64,000 nt of DNA from JASHPR01 sp963842355 (GCA_963842355.1 CAWJGC010000002.1:1-64000), one strand, 5' to 3'. Shown: positions 40,086 through 50,200, counted from the first letter of the stretch. Notes: generated from the sequence alone by a model not told the origin. Program-made: numbers and translations.

Positions 40086-41603
40086 TCATGGGATCGGCGT
40101 GACCCGGTACAGCGCGACGCCTTCGGCCGGGACGGTCGCACTGATCGCCCCGGCGGAGGAGATGTCGAACGTGGTCTGCCCGCCGACTACCACCGACTGG
40201 CCGCCCCACAGATCCTGCACCTCGTATCCGCGGGGGTCGGCCGGCAATCCGATCGCGGCTGCCGTCGTCGAGATGGAAACCGGGCCCGAGCTCAGCTTGG
40301 TCGTCGTGTTGAACAGCCCGACGATGGCATCTCCGCAGGGCTCCACCTTGGCGAACACCTGATCGCCGGGCTTGCCGCCGGGCGAGCCGACGTCCGCGAT
40401 CCGGGAGGCGTCGATCGCGTCCTGGTCGACGTTGATGACCTGCTTGTTCGTCAGCAGGCTGAAGTCCCTCGGGGTAAGGCCGGCGCTGGTGCCGTACGCG
40501 TTGGTCACCGAGCTGCTCAGGTCGCCGCCGAAGATCAGCGGCGACGACCCCAGCGACCACAGGCTCAGCTGGGTCTCCGACGCGGCCAGGGACATCCCGG
40601 AATCGGCGCTGCCGTCGCCGACCTCGATCGAGTCGTAGTCGTTGAATCCGCCCGGACCGCCATACGGCTGCCATTTCGCGACGTCGGCGAATCTGTCGCT
40701 CCAGTGCGCGTAGCTGGTCAGCGGGAAGACGCTCAGGCAGCCGGTGTAGGGCGGCGAGTTGCACGCGTCCGCGGAGCCCTCATCCGGTCCGTTGATCTCG
40801 ATATCGGGTGCGAACTCCCACTGGTTGGCGTACTCCTTCAGGGTGGGGGCGAGCTTGATGGTGTAGCTGCCCTGGGTGATGTTCAGCACCATCGGGCGGC
40901 CGGACTGCTGAATCGCCGCCTGCCAGGCCTTGACGTCGGCGCCGTTCTGGTTGGTTATGCCGTCGAGCTTGATGTAGTCCACGCCCCAGGACGCCAGTTC
41001 GTCAACGACGGAGTTCGTGTACGCCTGCGCGCCGGGCGCGGCGTAGTTGATCCCGACCATGCCGCCGCAGTTGTAGTTGTTCTGCGCGGTGGTGGTGGCG
41101 ATCTGATCGGCGGTGTACGAGGTGCCCAGGATCGGGGTGTTCTCCGATACTGCCTGGCTCGAGATGCCCGGCGTTTCGTAGATGCCGAACTTCAGCCCCA
41201 GGCCGTGCACGTAGGCGGCCAGGGCCTGGACGCCGTTCTCCGAGCCGACGTTCGGGTAATTGGCGGTGTTGACGACCCAGCGGCCGTACCCGTCGACGTT
41301 GGGGCCCTGGGACCCGGGGCACTGGTACCAGCCATCGTCGATGTTGACGTACCGGTAGCCCGCCGCGGCCAGGCCGGTGCTGACGAGCGCCGAGGCCTGT
41401 CCCTCGATCTGGGCGGTATCCGCGCCCAGCCGGAGGAAGCTCCAGCCGCTCACGCCCATCACCGGCGTCTGATCGGGGCCGCCGGGCGGGTAGGCCGTGG
41501 CGGCCCGCGCAGCCGGAGCCCTGGTGACTCCGGGGACAATGGACATAACCGCCAACGGCGCGGTCAGCGCGACAGCAGTTAAGGCGCGCGTCCACCTTGT
41601 CAT
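40086..41603 (-). CDS. secreted GH27 alpha-galactosidase / alpha-N-acetylgalactosaminidase
   Basis: 505 residues from the ATG at 41603, GGAGGG four bases upstream. Signal peptide (MTRWTRALTAVALTAPLAVMSIVPGVTRAPAARAA). GH27 barrel: YRYVNIDDGWYQCPGSQGPNVDGYGRW, FGIYETPG, the nucleophile in WGVDYIKLDG and C-terminal beta domain. GH27 includes both enzymes; the lack of the usual substrate-loop reading means I cannot choose. The next genes make sugar phosphates typical of galactosamine or tagatose use. The promoter region up to 41811 has two AACGCGCA copies, a possible DeoR site. Confidence 0.85.
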   Translation of the reverse strand: MTRWTRALTAVALTAPLAVMSIVPGVTRAPAARAATAYPPGGPDQTPVMGVSGWSFLRLGADTAQIEGQASALVSTGLAAAGYRYVNIDDGWYQCPGSQGPNVDGYGRWVVNTANYPNVGSENGVQALAAYVHGLGLKFGIYETPGISSQAVSENTPILGTSYTADQIATTTAQNNYNCGGMVGINYAAPGAQAYTNSVVDELASWGVDYIKLDGITNQNGADVKAWQAAIQQSGRPMVLNITQGSYTIKLAPTLKEYANQWEFAPDIEINGPDEGSADACNSPPYTGCLSVFPLTSYAHWSDRFADVAKWQPYGGPGGFNDYDSIEVGDGSADSGMSLAASETQLSLWSLGSSPLIFGGDLSSSVTNAYGTSAGLTPRDFSLLTNKQVINVDQDAIDASRIADVGSPGGKPGDQVFAKVEPCGDAIVGLFNTTTKLSSGPVSISTTAAAIGLPADPRGYEVQDLWGGQSVVVGGQTTFDISSAGAISATVPAEGVALYRVTPIP

Positions 41604-41811
41604 GAGGCCCTCCATCGGGTTGTCGCAGGCTGGCTGCTGTGCGGGCGGCCGACGCTGCCTCCCGGGAGCCAGCGGCCGGCGCGGGCGCGTCGGGTCGCGG
41701 CGGCGGTCCGCACAAGTGCCATGATGACGGCACGGGGCATGTGAGCCAATAGTGAGCACGAAACGCGCATAAATTTGGGCGTTCGCTGTCCATAACGCGC
41801 ACTGAGCCCGA

Positions 41812-42603
41812 TCAGGGATGCGCGTTGCGGTCAGTCTCGGGGTCGGGCGCGCAGATCACGCGGCAGCCCTGGCGGCGGATCTGGTCAAGCGCGGCTTGCG
41901 GGGCCCGGCCATCGGTGATCAGCACGTCCACATCCGGCATCCGGCATACCTGGGCGAGCGCGACCCGGCCGATCTTCGTGGCGTCGGCCAGCACCACCCT
42001 CTTGCGCGCCCGCTGAAAGAGCATCGCGTTCACTCGCGCTCCCGCCGGATCGTAATTGGTGCAGCCGGCCATGGCGTCCACCCCGTCGACCCCGAGGAAG
42101 GCGACGTCGGTGTTGTACTCGGACAGGAACGCCTCAGCGCTGTGTCCCACCGACTCCTGGCTGCTCCCGCGCACCTCGCCTCCGGCGACCAGCACTCGCA
42201 TCCGCGGATTGCCCAGCAGGTCGATGGCGATGTTCAGGGCATTGGTCACCACCGTGAGGCCGTCGCGGTCGCGCAGCAGTCGCGCGAACTGCGACACGGT
42301 CGTGCCGCCCGTCGTCCCGATCACGCGCGCACCGTCGAGGAACTCGACCGCGCGCCGGGAGATGCGCTGCTTCTCGGGCAGATCCTGTGCCGTCTTGTAG
42401 CTCAGCGGCATGTCGTTGAAGGCCGCATGGATCGTCGCCCCGCCGTGGGTCCGGCTGACCAGTCGCTGCTGCTGGAGTGCCGCCAGGTCGCGCCGGATCG
42501 TCGCCTGCGACACGCCGAGTTCGCTGGCCAGCGTCGGCACGTCGATCTGTCCGCGTATCAGCACCGCGGACAGTATCTGGTTGAGCCGATGGTGACGTTG
42601 CAC
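41812..42603 (-). CDS. DeoR-family sugar-phosphate-responsive regulator
   Basis: 263 residues from a GTG chosen because VQRHHRLNQILSAVLIRG aligns with the start of the second DeoR protein in this locus. N-terminal HTH (VPTLASELGVSQATIRRDLAALQQQRLVSRTHGGA), then the sugar-phosphate sensor domain (IGTTGGTTVSQFARLL, VVTNALNIAIDLL, AFLGVDGVDAMAGCTNYDPAGARVN, VVLADATKIG). Divergent from the SIS gene, so it likely controls this intergenic region and possibly the GH27 promoter, where half-sites of the GCTCA/CACTCA type occur. Confidence 0.88.
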   Translation of the reverse strand: MQRHHRLNQILSAVLIRGQIDVPTLASELGVSQATIRRDLAALQQQRLVSRTHGGATIHAAFNDMPLSYKTAQDLPEKQRISRRAVEFLDGARVIGTTGGTTVSQFARLLRDRDGLTVVTNALNIAIDLLGNPRMRVLVAGGEVRGSSQESVGHSAEAFLSEYNTDVAFLGVDGVDAMAGCTNYDPAGARVNAMLFQRARKRVVLADATKIGRVALAQVCRMPDVDVLITDGRAPQAALDQIRRQGCRVICAPDPETDRNAHP

Positions 42604-42890
42604 TGGTGAGCCAAAGGGACGCGGTACCCGGCAGGCCCGCTTCCGCCTCCATTGTCCGTCCTGCATTACCAGGGTCCGAACCCGGAACCTGGCGCGTGCA
42701 CTAGCTTGAGAAGTGATCATACGTGTCGTAGAGTCGAGTGAAACAGGCCAGACTGTGCAATATTTCGTAGCAAATTCTGCGCACTTCTGAAGAAGACGGT
42801 CCGCGCGCCGCGCGCCGCGTGGCCTGGCGGCCGGGAACAGCCGACGACCGGCGGGCGGCTGTACACCTGCACGGCGAAGGGAACCAACCG

Positions 42891-43784
42891 GTGCGTGGAT
42901 CTGAAGCGTACGTCCTCGCGGAGATCGCCAGTCAGCCAGACTGCTGGGCTCGAGCGCTGCAGTCGGCCGATGAGGCGGCCCGGGTCCTTCCGGCCTGCGG
43001 CGAGAAGGTCGCCGTGATCGGCTGCGGCACGTCCTGGCACGTCGCGGCCGCGATTGCCGCCGCCCGGCAGGCGGCCGGACACGGCGATACCGATGCGTTC
43101 CCGGCATCGGAAGTGCCGGCCCGCGACTACGATGCCGTCCTCGCGGTCACCCGGTCGGGAACCACTACCGAAGTGCTCGACGCATTGAGCGCCATGCCGG
43201 GCTCGGTCAGGAAGATCGCGGTAACGGCCGATGCTTCCGCGCCGATCCGCGATGCTGCCGATCGGCTCCTGGTGCTCGACTTCGCCGACGAGCAGTCGGT
43301 CGTTCAGACTCGATTCGCCACGACCGTTCTCACCGTGGCCCGAGCGCATGTCGGGCACGAGCTCTGGCCGGTCGTGGAGCAGGCCAGGGCGGCGGTGGCA
43401 GCCGACCTTGACGACCGGCTGGTGGACCGGCCGCATTACGTCTTCCTCGCCCGCGGCTGGGCCGTCGGGGTGGCTCGGGAGGCTGCCCTCAAGGTCCAGG
43501 AGGCCGCGTCCGTGTGGAGCGAGGCCCATCCCGCGCTGGAGTACCGGCACGGCCCGCTCTCAGCGGCCACGGAGAATTCCGTGGTCTGGATGTTCGGGGT
43601 GGATGACGGCGCGCTGGTGAACGACATCAACCGCACCGGGGCCACCGTCATCGTCGCCGACCGTGACCCGCAAGCCGAACTCGTGCTGGCGCAGCGCGTG
43701 GCGGTGGCCACGGCCCAGGTCCGCGGCCTGGATCCCGACCGGCCCAGGTATCTTGCGCGCTCCGTCGTCAGCACCGGCCCCTGA
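42891..43784 (+). CDS. SIS-domain sugar-phosphate isomerase (AgaS-like)
   Basis: 297 residues, GTG start behind GAAGGGA. Two SIS domains: VAVIGCGTSWHVAAAIAAARQ and DYDAVLAVTRSGTTTEVLDALSAM, then YVFLARGWAVGVAREAALKVQEAASVWSEAHPALEYRHGPLSA. The ER.HGP.SA-type motif is that of AgaS/GlmS isomerase domains, which interconvert aldose and ketose sugar phosphates or deaminate amino-sugar phosphates. With the kinase and aldolase downstream it fits galactosamine-6-phosphate or tagatose-6-phosphate chemistry. Confidence 0.85.
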   Translation: MRGSEAYVLAEIASQPDCWARALQSADEAARVLPACGEKVAVIGCGTSWHVAAAIAAARQAAGHGDTDAFPASEVPARDYDAVLAVTRSGTTTEVLDALSAMPGSVRKIAVTADASAPIRDAADRLLVLDFADEQSVVQTRFATTVLTVARAHVGHELWPVVEQARAAVAADLDDRLVDRPHYVFLARGWAVGVAREAALKVQEAASVWSEAHPALEYRHGPLSAATENSVVWMFGVDDGALVNDINRTGATVIVADRDPQAELVLAQRVAVATAQVRGLDPDRPRYLARSVVSTGP

Positions 43785-43814
43785 CGGCCGTCGCATCCCC
43801 GGGCCGCGTGCGGG

Positions 43815-44744
43815 TTATTTCACCGATCCGGTCGTGATGCCCTCGACGATGTAGCGGTTCAGGATCAGGGCAAGTACGCCGGGGACGACCGCGGCCAGCA
43901 CGCCGCACGCCATCAGCAGCGTGAACGGCACGATCCGCTGCTGGTTGAGTGCGGCCACGATGACGGTCACGGGCTGCGTGGACAGGTCGGTGGTGAGCAC
44001 CAGCGGGAACAGGAACTGTGCCCAGCCGAGCAGGAACGAGATGATGGCGGCGGCGGCGATGCCGGGCATCGCCACCGGCACGACCACCCGCAGCAGTGCC
44101 CGCAGCGGCGAGGCGCCGTCCACGAAGGCCGCCTCCTCGAGTTCCCGCGGGATGCCGTTGAAGTAGTTGTAGAGGATCCAGATCGCCAGCGGCAGGAATC
44201 CGGACACGTAGACCAGGATCACGCCGATGTAGGTGTTCACCAGGCTGAGGCTGGCCATGATCCGGTACAGGGGTATCAGCGTGGCATAAGCGGGCAGCAG
44301 GAGCGTGGCCAGCACGCTCACGAAGATCGTCCGCTTGAACCTGAACTGAAGGCGGGCGAAGGCGTAGGCCGCGAACACGGCGATGACCACGGTCACAACC
44401 ATGGCCACGCCGGACTCGATCGCGGAGTTCAGCAGGGAGCGCCCGAGTTCGTGGGCGATGCCATAACCCGCGCCCCCGATGCCGAACACCGCCCGGTAGC
44501 TGGAGCTCACGAGCGGCGACGGGAAGTAGCGGGACGGCACGCTGTCGGCGGCCGATAGCGTGGTGAGGCTCGTGTTGAGCGCCCAGTAGATCGGAAACAC
44601 GGACCAGAGCAAGATCACCAACAGGGCCAGGATGCGGCCGGCGAACCGTACCGGGCGGGCAGACAGTGCCTGGCCGGCCCGCCCGGCGGCGGCCCGGTTC
44701 ACCGCCCGGGCCATCCGCCCGCCGCGTGCGTCAACCGCCGTCAC
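43815..44744 (-). CDS. ABC sugar importer permease, MalG type
   Basis: 309 residues, GTG start overlapping the upstream permease stop (GTGA). Six membrane helices; EAA loop in ELEEAAFVDGASPLRALLRVVVPVAMPGIAAAAI. Binding-protein-dependent carbohydrate uptake. Third gene of the minus-strand importer operon. No ATPase gene is in the locus, as usual for actinomycetes that share an MsiK-type ATPase. Confidence 0.9.
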   Translation of the reverse strand: MTAVDARGGRMARAVNRAAAGRAGQALSARPVRFAGRILALLVILLWSVFPIYWALNTSLTTLSAADSVPSRYFPSPLVSSSYRAVFGIGGAGYGIAHELGRSLLNSAIESGVAMVVTVVIAVFAAYAFARLQFRFKRTIFVSVLATLLLPAYATLIPLYRIMASLSLVNTYIGVILVYVSGFLPLAIWILYNYFNGIPRELEEAAFVDGASPLRALLRVVVPVAMPGIAAAAIISFLLGWAQFLFPLVLTTDLSTQPVTVIVAALNQQRIVPFTLLMACGVLAAVVPGVLALILNRYIVEGITTGSVK

Positions 44745-45622
44745 GTGGCCTCCACCCTGCGGTACAACAGCGCCAGCGCCGCCATCGACAGCAGCGCGGT
44801 GGCGGCCGTCACCAGCAGCGAGAGCGCGTATCCCCCGCCGAAGTTGAGGTTCTCGAAGGTCGTGACGTAGGTCTGCAGCATGACCGAGGAGCCCAGCGGC
44901 GCGATCCCGTTGAGTATGTACACCTGGTCGAAGATGTTCAGGGACAGGACCAGGGCCTCTACCGTGGCGACGGCCACGGCCGGCCTGATCAGCGGCAGGG
45001 TGATGCGGCGGAACGAGCTCATGGCGCCGGCCCCGTCCACCCGCGCCGCCTCGTACAGATCCTGCGGGACCGACTGCAGCCCCGCCAGTATGATCAGCGC
45101 GGACAGCGGCGTGATCTGCCAGACCTGCACGATCTCGATCAGCAGGATCGTCAGCCACCGGTCAAGCCCGAGCCACAGGTGATAGCCGCCGACGGCGTGA
45201 ACCGAGTGCAAGGCGCTGTTGAGGACACCGAAGGTGGGGTTGTAGATCCAGCCCCAGATCACGGCCTCGACCACGGCAGGCAGCGCCCACGGCAGGACGA
45301 CCAGGGCGAGGAGGACACCGCGGAACCTGAATCGCCGTTTCAGCGCCACCGCGATGGCCACGCCGAGCACGACCGAGAGCAGCACGCCGATCGCCACGTA
45401 GACCGCGGTGTTGACCCATGCCGTGAGAATGACCGGATTCGCGAACAGATCCCGGAAGTTGCCGAGCCCGGTGAACCGGGTGGGCGGGTCGAGCGGCATC
45501 ACCCGGAAGAACGCCTCGACGGTGGTGTCCGCCGTCGGGACGAACGACAGCGCCCCGATGAACACGACCAGCGGCGAGACCAGGACGTACGGCAAGATCC
45601 GGCGACGGAACGTGGCGCTCAA
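44741..45622 (-). CDS. ABC sugar importer permease, MalF type
   Basis: 293 residues. TTG start is supported by AGGAGG seven bases upstream. Six membrane helices with the EAA motif in LYEAARVDGAGAMSSFRRITLPLIRPAVAVAT. Partner of the MalG-type permease and of the lipoprotein at 45736. Stop overlaps the next start. Confidence 0.9.
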   Translation of the reverse strand: MSATFRRRILPYVLVSPLVVFIGALSFVPTADTTVEAFFRVMPLDPPTRFTGLGNFRDLFANPVILTAWVNTAVYVAIGVLLSVVLGVAIAVALKRRFRFRGVLLALVVLPWALPAVVEAVIWGWIYNPTFGVLNSALHSVHAVGGYHLWLGLDRWLTILLIEIVQVWQITPLSALIILAGLQSVPQDLYEAARVDGAGAMSSFRRITLPLIRPAVAVATVEALVLSLNIFDQVYILNGIAPLGSSVMLQTYVTTFENLNFGGGYALSLLVTAATALLSMAALALLYRRVEAT

Positions 45623-45735
45623 CTACCAGCCTCCTGACTGGCCATCGGGTACGGTCGCGACCGGATGCCTGCCGATACGTCCTGGTGAGGCCCCTGGTGA
45701 CGCCCCTGGTGACGGCGCTGCGCCGGGAGCACCGC

Positions 45736-47064
45736 TTATCCGGAGGACTTGAGCTGCTGTACCTCGGCGGCGATGGCAGTCACCGCCTGCTGCACGGTCT
45801 CTTGACCGGCGGCTGCCTCATGAATGTTTGTTTGCACCGCATTGCTGAATTGCGCGTACCACGGCGGGGCTCCATTCGGGAACGGCGCGCGGGCGTGCGC
45901 TTTCAGGATGGCCGCAAGCTCCGATGCCTGCCCGATGTCGCCGGCCTTGCTCAGCAAGGCAAAGCTGGACAGGCGCGACGGAAGCGGGAAGGTGCTGACG
46001 ACGTTCTTCGCCCCGTTCAGTCCGGCCCAGGTCGCCTGGTTCTGCGTGTTCGTGAACCACTTGATGAACTCGACCGCGCCCGCGACGTTCTTGGCGTTAC
46101 GCGGAATGCCGATCCCGTCGGGATTGGCGACGTTCAGGCCGACCCCGGTCCCGCCCGGCGTCGGCACGTACGCGGTCTGGTTCACCACGCTCGACGACGC
46201 TGGCACGTTGTAGATCGATGCGACGCTGCCCGAGTAGTCGCACATGACCGCGGCGGTCCGGTTCTTCGCCATCTCGGTGGTAAAGCCGTCGTAGTCGGTG
46301 GTGTTGATATTCGCCTTCGGCACGAGCCCGCTCTTGTAGGCGTTCACCATCCACGTCATCGCCTGGTAACCGGGCGAGCTGGGCGAAGTGAACTGCGGGT
46401 TGTCCTGCGCGGAGAGCACCGAGCCGCCGAACGCCGCCGTCATCTGATACCAGCAGGTGGACAGGCCCTCGGCCGTGGCGAACTGGATATCGAGCGGACT
46501 GGCGATGCCGGTCGCCGTCCCCACCTTCTTGAGCGCGGACGAGAAGCCCGACAGGGTAGCCGGCATGGTCGAGATGCCGGCCTTCTGGAAGTCCTTGGTG
46601 TTCACCGTGGTGACCAGGAACGACGAGTCGAACGGCATTCCGATCAGCTTGTTGTTGACGATGAACGTATCGAGTTGCGGCATGTCCGGGCGCAGGCTGC
46701 TTACGCTGAAGTACTGGTTGAGCGGGAGGAACCAGCCGGTCTTCTCGTATTCACCGACCTTCGACCAGTCAACGTCGGCGGCATCGGCAAAGTAGGTGTT
46801 GGCCGACATCGCCGCGGCGATCTTGGTCTGGAGGTCATCCCAGCCGATGTTGACCCAGTTCACCGTGATTCCCGTCTGCTTGGTGAACTGGTCCAGCAAT
46901 GCCTTCGGCGGTGCGGGATAAGCCACCGCCACCGTGATGGACTTGGGGCTGGAACTCGTGCTGCCGCTGTTGCCGCTCGATCCGCAGGCGGCGCCGAACG
47001 TGACCAGTCCGATCGCGAGCGCCAGTGCCCCCGTCCGTCTGCTCAAGATGCCTAGGTTCTTCAT
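45736..47064 (-). CDS. sugar-binding lipoprotein of the ABC importer
   Basis: 442 residues. Signal with lipobox (VTFGAACGSS, Cys27), followed by a Ser/Gly linker. Family 1 extracellular solute-binding fold: ITVAVAYPAPPKALLDQFTKQTGI, FADAADVDWSKVGEY, LIGMPFDSSFLVTTVNT, MCDYSGSVASIYN and GIPRNAKNVAGAVEFIKWFTN. Binds the imported sugar outside the cell. First gene of the operon; the promoter should lie in the 470 bp before it. Ligand specificity is not readable but the setting is galactoside-like. Confidence 0.93.
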   Translation of the reverse strand: MKNLGILSRRTGALALAIGLVTFGAACGSSGNSGSTSSSPKSITVAVAYPAPPKALLDQFTKQTGITVNWVNIGWDDLQTKIAAAMSANTYFADAADVDWSKVGEYEKTGWFLPLNQYFSVSSLRPDMPQLDTFIVNNKLIGMPFDSSFLVTTVNTKDFQKAGISTMPATLSGFSSALKKVGTATGIASPLDIQFATAEGLSTCWYQMTAAFGGSVLSAQDNPQFTSPSSPGYQAMTWMVNAYKSGLVPKANINTTDYDGFTTEMAKNRTAAVMCDYSGSVASIYNVPASSSVVNQTAYVPTPGGTGVGLNVANPDGIGIPRNAKNVAGAVEFIKWFTNTQNQATWAGLNGAKNVVSTFPLPSRLSSFALLSKAGDIGQASELAAILKAHARAPFPNGAPPWYAQFSNAVQTNIHEAAAGQETVQQAVTAIAAEVQQLKSSG

Positions 47065-47534
47065 GAGTCTCCTCTTTCAACGGGACGCTCGGTCGGCAGG
47101 ATCGCCGGGCGCGTCAGGAAGCGTGGACGATCGGGGCCAGGGCCGCGAGGAGGGTTGCCGGACAGCGCCGCCGACGGGCGTCGTTGGCACGGCAATCGGT
47201 GGCAGGGCGATGGCTGTGGTGATCAGCGAGGCCCGCGCCGTGAGGCCGGCCATCCGGCACCAGGGCCAGGCTCGCCGGGCTGCCCTGGCCGAGGAGCAGG
47301 CGCGGGCAGCACGCAGCGTAATCGGCCGCGAACCGCACGCGACGACAGCGTGCGGGGAAGCCATGATCGATTACGCTCATAATCCGCCAATCTAGAGTGG
47401 ATTCACTCATCCTGACAAGCCCAAACGCGCGCTGTCATCCTCTAATCGCTCAAAAGCAACCACCCCACGGCGCACGGTGCGCTGCCCGTCAATCCTGGAC
47501 AAGCCACCAACCAGCAGCGATATGCTGTTTCGCT
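47065..47534. promoter_or_regulatory. control region between the importer operon and the second DeoR gene
   Basis: 470 bp between divergent genes; no gene seen in it. TTACGCTCATAA, ATTCACTCATCC and AATCGCTCAAAA occur within 90 bp (about 47373-47455), a set of CGCTCA-like half-sites suited to a DeoR regulator. The importer operon and the deoR gene would both be controlled from here. Confidence 0.5.
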
Positions 47535-48293
47535 ATGAACAGAGCGGCACGGCTGAGCGCGATCCTGGAACGGCTCGCTGATGGCGGTTCGCTCGCGGTG
47601 GCCGAACTCGCCGACGACCTCGCCGTTTCTCCCGCCACCGTCCGCCGGGACCTGGTGATGCTGGAGCAGCAGCGGCTGCTGGCCCGCACGCACGGCGGAG
47701 CTATCGCTCACGCTGTCTCCTACGAGCTCCCCTTGCGGTACAAGGGAGTCCGGCACGCCGAGGACAAGCGGCGCATCGCTCGCGAGGCGGCCACGCAGGT
47801 GTCGGAGGGGATGGCGATCGGCCTCACCGGGGGGACGACGGCCACCGAGGTTGCGCGGGCCCTGGCCGACCGGCAGAAGCTCACGATCGTGACCAACGCC
47901 CTGAACATCGCATCCGAGCTGGCGGTCCGGCCCAAGCTGAAGCTGATCGTTACCGGCGGGGTGGTCCGGAACGAGTCGTATGAGCTGTCCGGACCGATCG
48001 CCGAGGCGAGCCTGGCCGGGCTCAACCTCGACATCGCCTTCATCGGCGTCGACGGCATCGACGCCAAGGCCGGCTGCACGACCCACCAGGAAGTAGAGGC
48101 GCACACGAACGGAGTCATGATCGCACGCGCCAGGCGCGTGATCGTGGTGGCCGACAGTTCCAAGATCGGAAAGGTGGCGTTCGCCCGGATCTGCGATATC
48201 ACGTCGGTAAGCGGGCTCATCACCGATCTTCCCGACGACACCGACGCGGTCCGGACGCTGACCGAGTCTGGGGTAAGTGTCAAGTTCGTGTGA
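47535..48293 (+). CDS. second DeoR-family regulator
   Basis: 252 residues, ATG at 47535. HTH (LAVAELADDLAVSPATVRRDLVMLEQQRLLARTHGGA) and sensor domain (IGLTGGTTATEVARAL, TIVTNALNIASEL, AFIGVDGIDAKAGCTTHQEVEAHTNGVM, VVADSSKIGKVAF). Closely similar to the regulator at 41812-42603, so the locus has a duplicated control gene. It heads the kinase-aldolase-kinase run on the plus strand and is divergent from the importer operon. Confidence 0.9.
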   Translation: MNRAARLSAILERLADGGSLAVAELADDLAVSPATVRRDLVMLEQQRLLARTHGGAIAHAVSYELPLRYKGVRHAEDKRRIAREAATQVSEGMAIGLTGGTTATEVARALADRQKLTIVTNALNIASELAVRPKLKLIVTGGVVRNESYELSGPIAEASLAGLNLDIAFIGVDGIDAKAGCTTHQEVEAHTNGVMIARARRVIVVADSSKIGKVAFARICDITSVSGLITDLPDDTDAVRTLTESGVSVKFV

Positions 48294-48360
48294 GGCGGAA
48301 CATGGGTGACGGAACCGGCGCGGCCCGGGCATGGCGGGCCCGAGGCGAGCGGGCCCGGCG

Positions 48361-49314
48361 GTGATCGTGGTCGTGGCCCTCAACCCGGCCCTGGACGTCA
48401 CCCACCACGTCAACGGCATCGACTGGGCAGGCGTGAACAGGCCGGCGGGGGTGCGGGCCGGGCCAGGGGGCAAAGGGCTCAACGTGGCCAGGACGCTACG
48501 CCTGCTGGGTACCGAGGTGCTGGTCGTCGGCCTGGCCGGCGGCGGCACGGGCGACGCGGTGCGCTCCGCCCTCGCCGAGTCAGGGGTCGCGTCCGCCTTC
48601 ACCGATATCGCTGGCGACACCAGGAGGACCTTCGCGGTGGTCGACACCCGGCGGGGCGACGTCGCCCTCTTCAATGAGCCGGGGCCGCTGGTCTCGGCGC
48701 ACGAGCACGCGCGGTTTCGCGCCAGCTACCGCGAGGTCCTCGCAGATTGCGACGCGGTCGTGCTGTCGGGCAGCCTCCCGCCCGGGCTGGCGGCCGATGC
48801 CTACGCCGAGCTGATCCGGCTGGCGGCCGCGGCGGGCGTGCCGACGGTGCTCGACACGTCGGGCGAGGCTCTGCGCCACGGCGCGGCGGCCAGCCCCGCC
48901 GTGGTCAAGCCGAACCTGGCCGAGCTGGAAGCGGCACTCGGCCGGGCCGTACCGTGGGCCGGCGCGGCAGACCCCTCCGCGGTGGTCGAGGCCGCCGCCG
49001 AGCTGAGAGTCCAGGGCGCGGAGGCGGTAGTAGTGTCGCTGGCCGCCGACGGGCTGCTGGCGGTGACCGGCGACGGCACCTGGCTCGCGGCGCCCGCGCG
49101 CCCGGTAGCCGGAAACCCGACCGGTGCCGGTGATGCGGCGGTGGCCGGTCTCGTACACAGCCTGGCGCTCGGCTGCCCGTGGCCCGAGCGGCTGCGGCGA
49201 GCGGCCGCGCTCGGCTCGGCGGCCGTGTCCGCGCCGGTGGCGGGCGAACTGTGCCACGCAGAGTATGACCAGGCGCTCGCGGGCGTCCGGGTCAGCAGCT
49301 GGGGGCAGCTCTGA
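48361..49314 (+). CDS. PfkB-family kinase, tagatose-6-phosphate / 1-phosphofructokinase type
   Basis: 317 residues, GTG start. LacC/FruK branch: VVALNPALDVTHHVNGIDWAGVNRPAGVRAGPGGKGLNVARTLRLLG, VVLSGSLPPGLAADAYAEL, VVKPNLAELE and the anion-hole/catalytic NPTGAGDAAVAG (catalytic Asp). Phosphorylates a ketose phosphate at C1 or C6. Overlaps the aldolase start, so its product is likely the aldolase substrate: tagatose-1,6-bisphosphate or fructose-1,6-bisphosphate. Confidence 0.88.
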   Translation: MIVVVALNPALDVTHHVNGIDWAGVNRPAGVRAGPGGKGLNVARTLRLLGTEVLVVGLAGGGTGDAVRSALAESGVASAFTDIAGDTRRTFAVVDTRRGDVALFNEPGPLVSAHEHARFRASYREVLADCDAVVLSGSLPPGLAADAYAELIRLAAAAGVPTVLDTSGEALRHGAAASPAVVKPNLAELEAALGRAVPWAGAADPSAVVEAAAELRVQGAEAVVVSLAADGLLAVTGDGTWLAAPARPVAGNPTGAGDAAVAGLVHSLALGCPWPERLRRAAALGSAAVSAPVAGELCHAEYDQALAGVRVSSWGQL

Positions 49315-50200
49315 TGCCCGCCGTCGCGGCGGCGTCGATCGTCGGCCCGGCCTGGGCCGACGGCCATGGCGTGGGAGCCTTCAACGTCATCGGGATCGAG
49401 CACGCGGAGGCCATCGTGGCCGGCGCCGAGGCGGCGGGAGCGCCGGTCATACTGCAGATCAGCGAGAACTGCGTCGCCTATCACGGCGCGCTCGAGCCCA
49501 TCGGGCAGGCTGTTCTCGCGATCGCCAGGGCAGCCGCGGTGCCGACGGTCGTGCACCTGGACCACGCGACCAGTGCGGAACTCGTGCAGGAGGCGGGGCG
49601 GCTGGGGTTCGGATCGGTCATGTACGACGCGTCGCGGCTTTCGTACGCGGACAACGTACGGGCGACCGGGCAGGTAGCCGCATGGTGTCACGACCGCGGT
49701 ATCTGGCTGGAAGCAGAACTCGGCGAGATAGGCGGAAAGGGCGAGCCGGGCGGGGCGGGCGGGCAGGGAGGGGCGGGCGGGCGGGAAGCGGAGCCCATGA
49801 CCCGCGCGTCCGTACCCGCCCGGACGAGGCGGTCTCCTACGTAGCAGCGACCGGAGTCGATGCGCTGGCCGTGGCCGTCGGCAGCTCACATGCCATGCTC
49901 ACACGCGATGCCGTGCTCGATTTCGAGCTGATCGGCCGGATCCGCGCCGCCGTGCCGATCCCGCTCGTGCTGCACGGCTCCTCCGGCGTACCCGACGACG
50001 GGCTCAGCGCCGCCGTGCGGGCCGGGCTGACCAAGATCAACATAGCCACCCAGCTGAACAAGGTATTCACCGCGGCGGTCCGCAGCCGCCTGGCCGGCGA
50101 CACGGTGCTGGTGGACCCGCGGCGGTACCTCAGCACGGGCCGGGACGCGATAGCCCGCGAAGTCTCTCGCCTGCTCGGCGTGCTGGGGGCCCGGCCGTGA
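49314..50200 (+). CDS. class II ketose-bisphosphate aldolase (KbaY/GatY-like), frame-broken
   Basis: About 295 residues in two frames. ATG overlaps the kinase stop (TGATG). First part: GVGAFNVIGIEHAEAIVAGAEAAGAPVILQIS, zinc site VVHLDHATSAELV and VMYDASRLSYADNV, EAELGEIGGKG. Then a Gly run (EPGGAGGQGGAGGREAEP) where the frame changes at about 49745-49790, and the second part DPRVRTRPDEAVSYVAATGVDALAVAVGSSHAML, VLHGSSGVPDDGL, ITKINIATQLNK-type phosphate site, RYLSTGRDAI. All zinc and phosphate ligands survive. Stop overlaps the next gene. Cleaves to dihydroxyacetone phosphate plus an aldehyde. Confidence 0.9.

Noticed and set aside
47155..47382. Small frames in the importer/DeoR intergenic region
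   Set aside because: No start context or conservation pattern; the region has operator-like half-sites instead.
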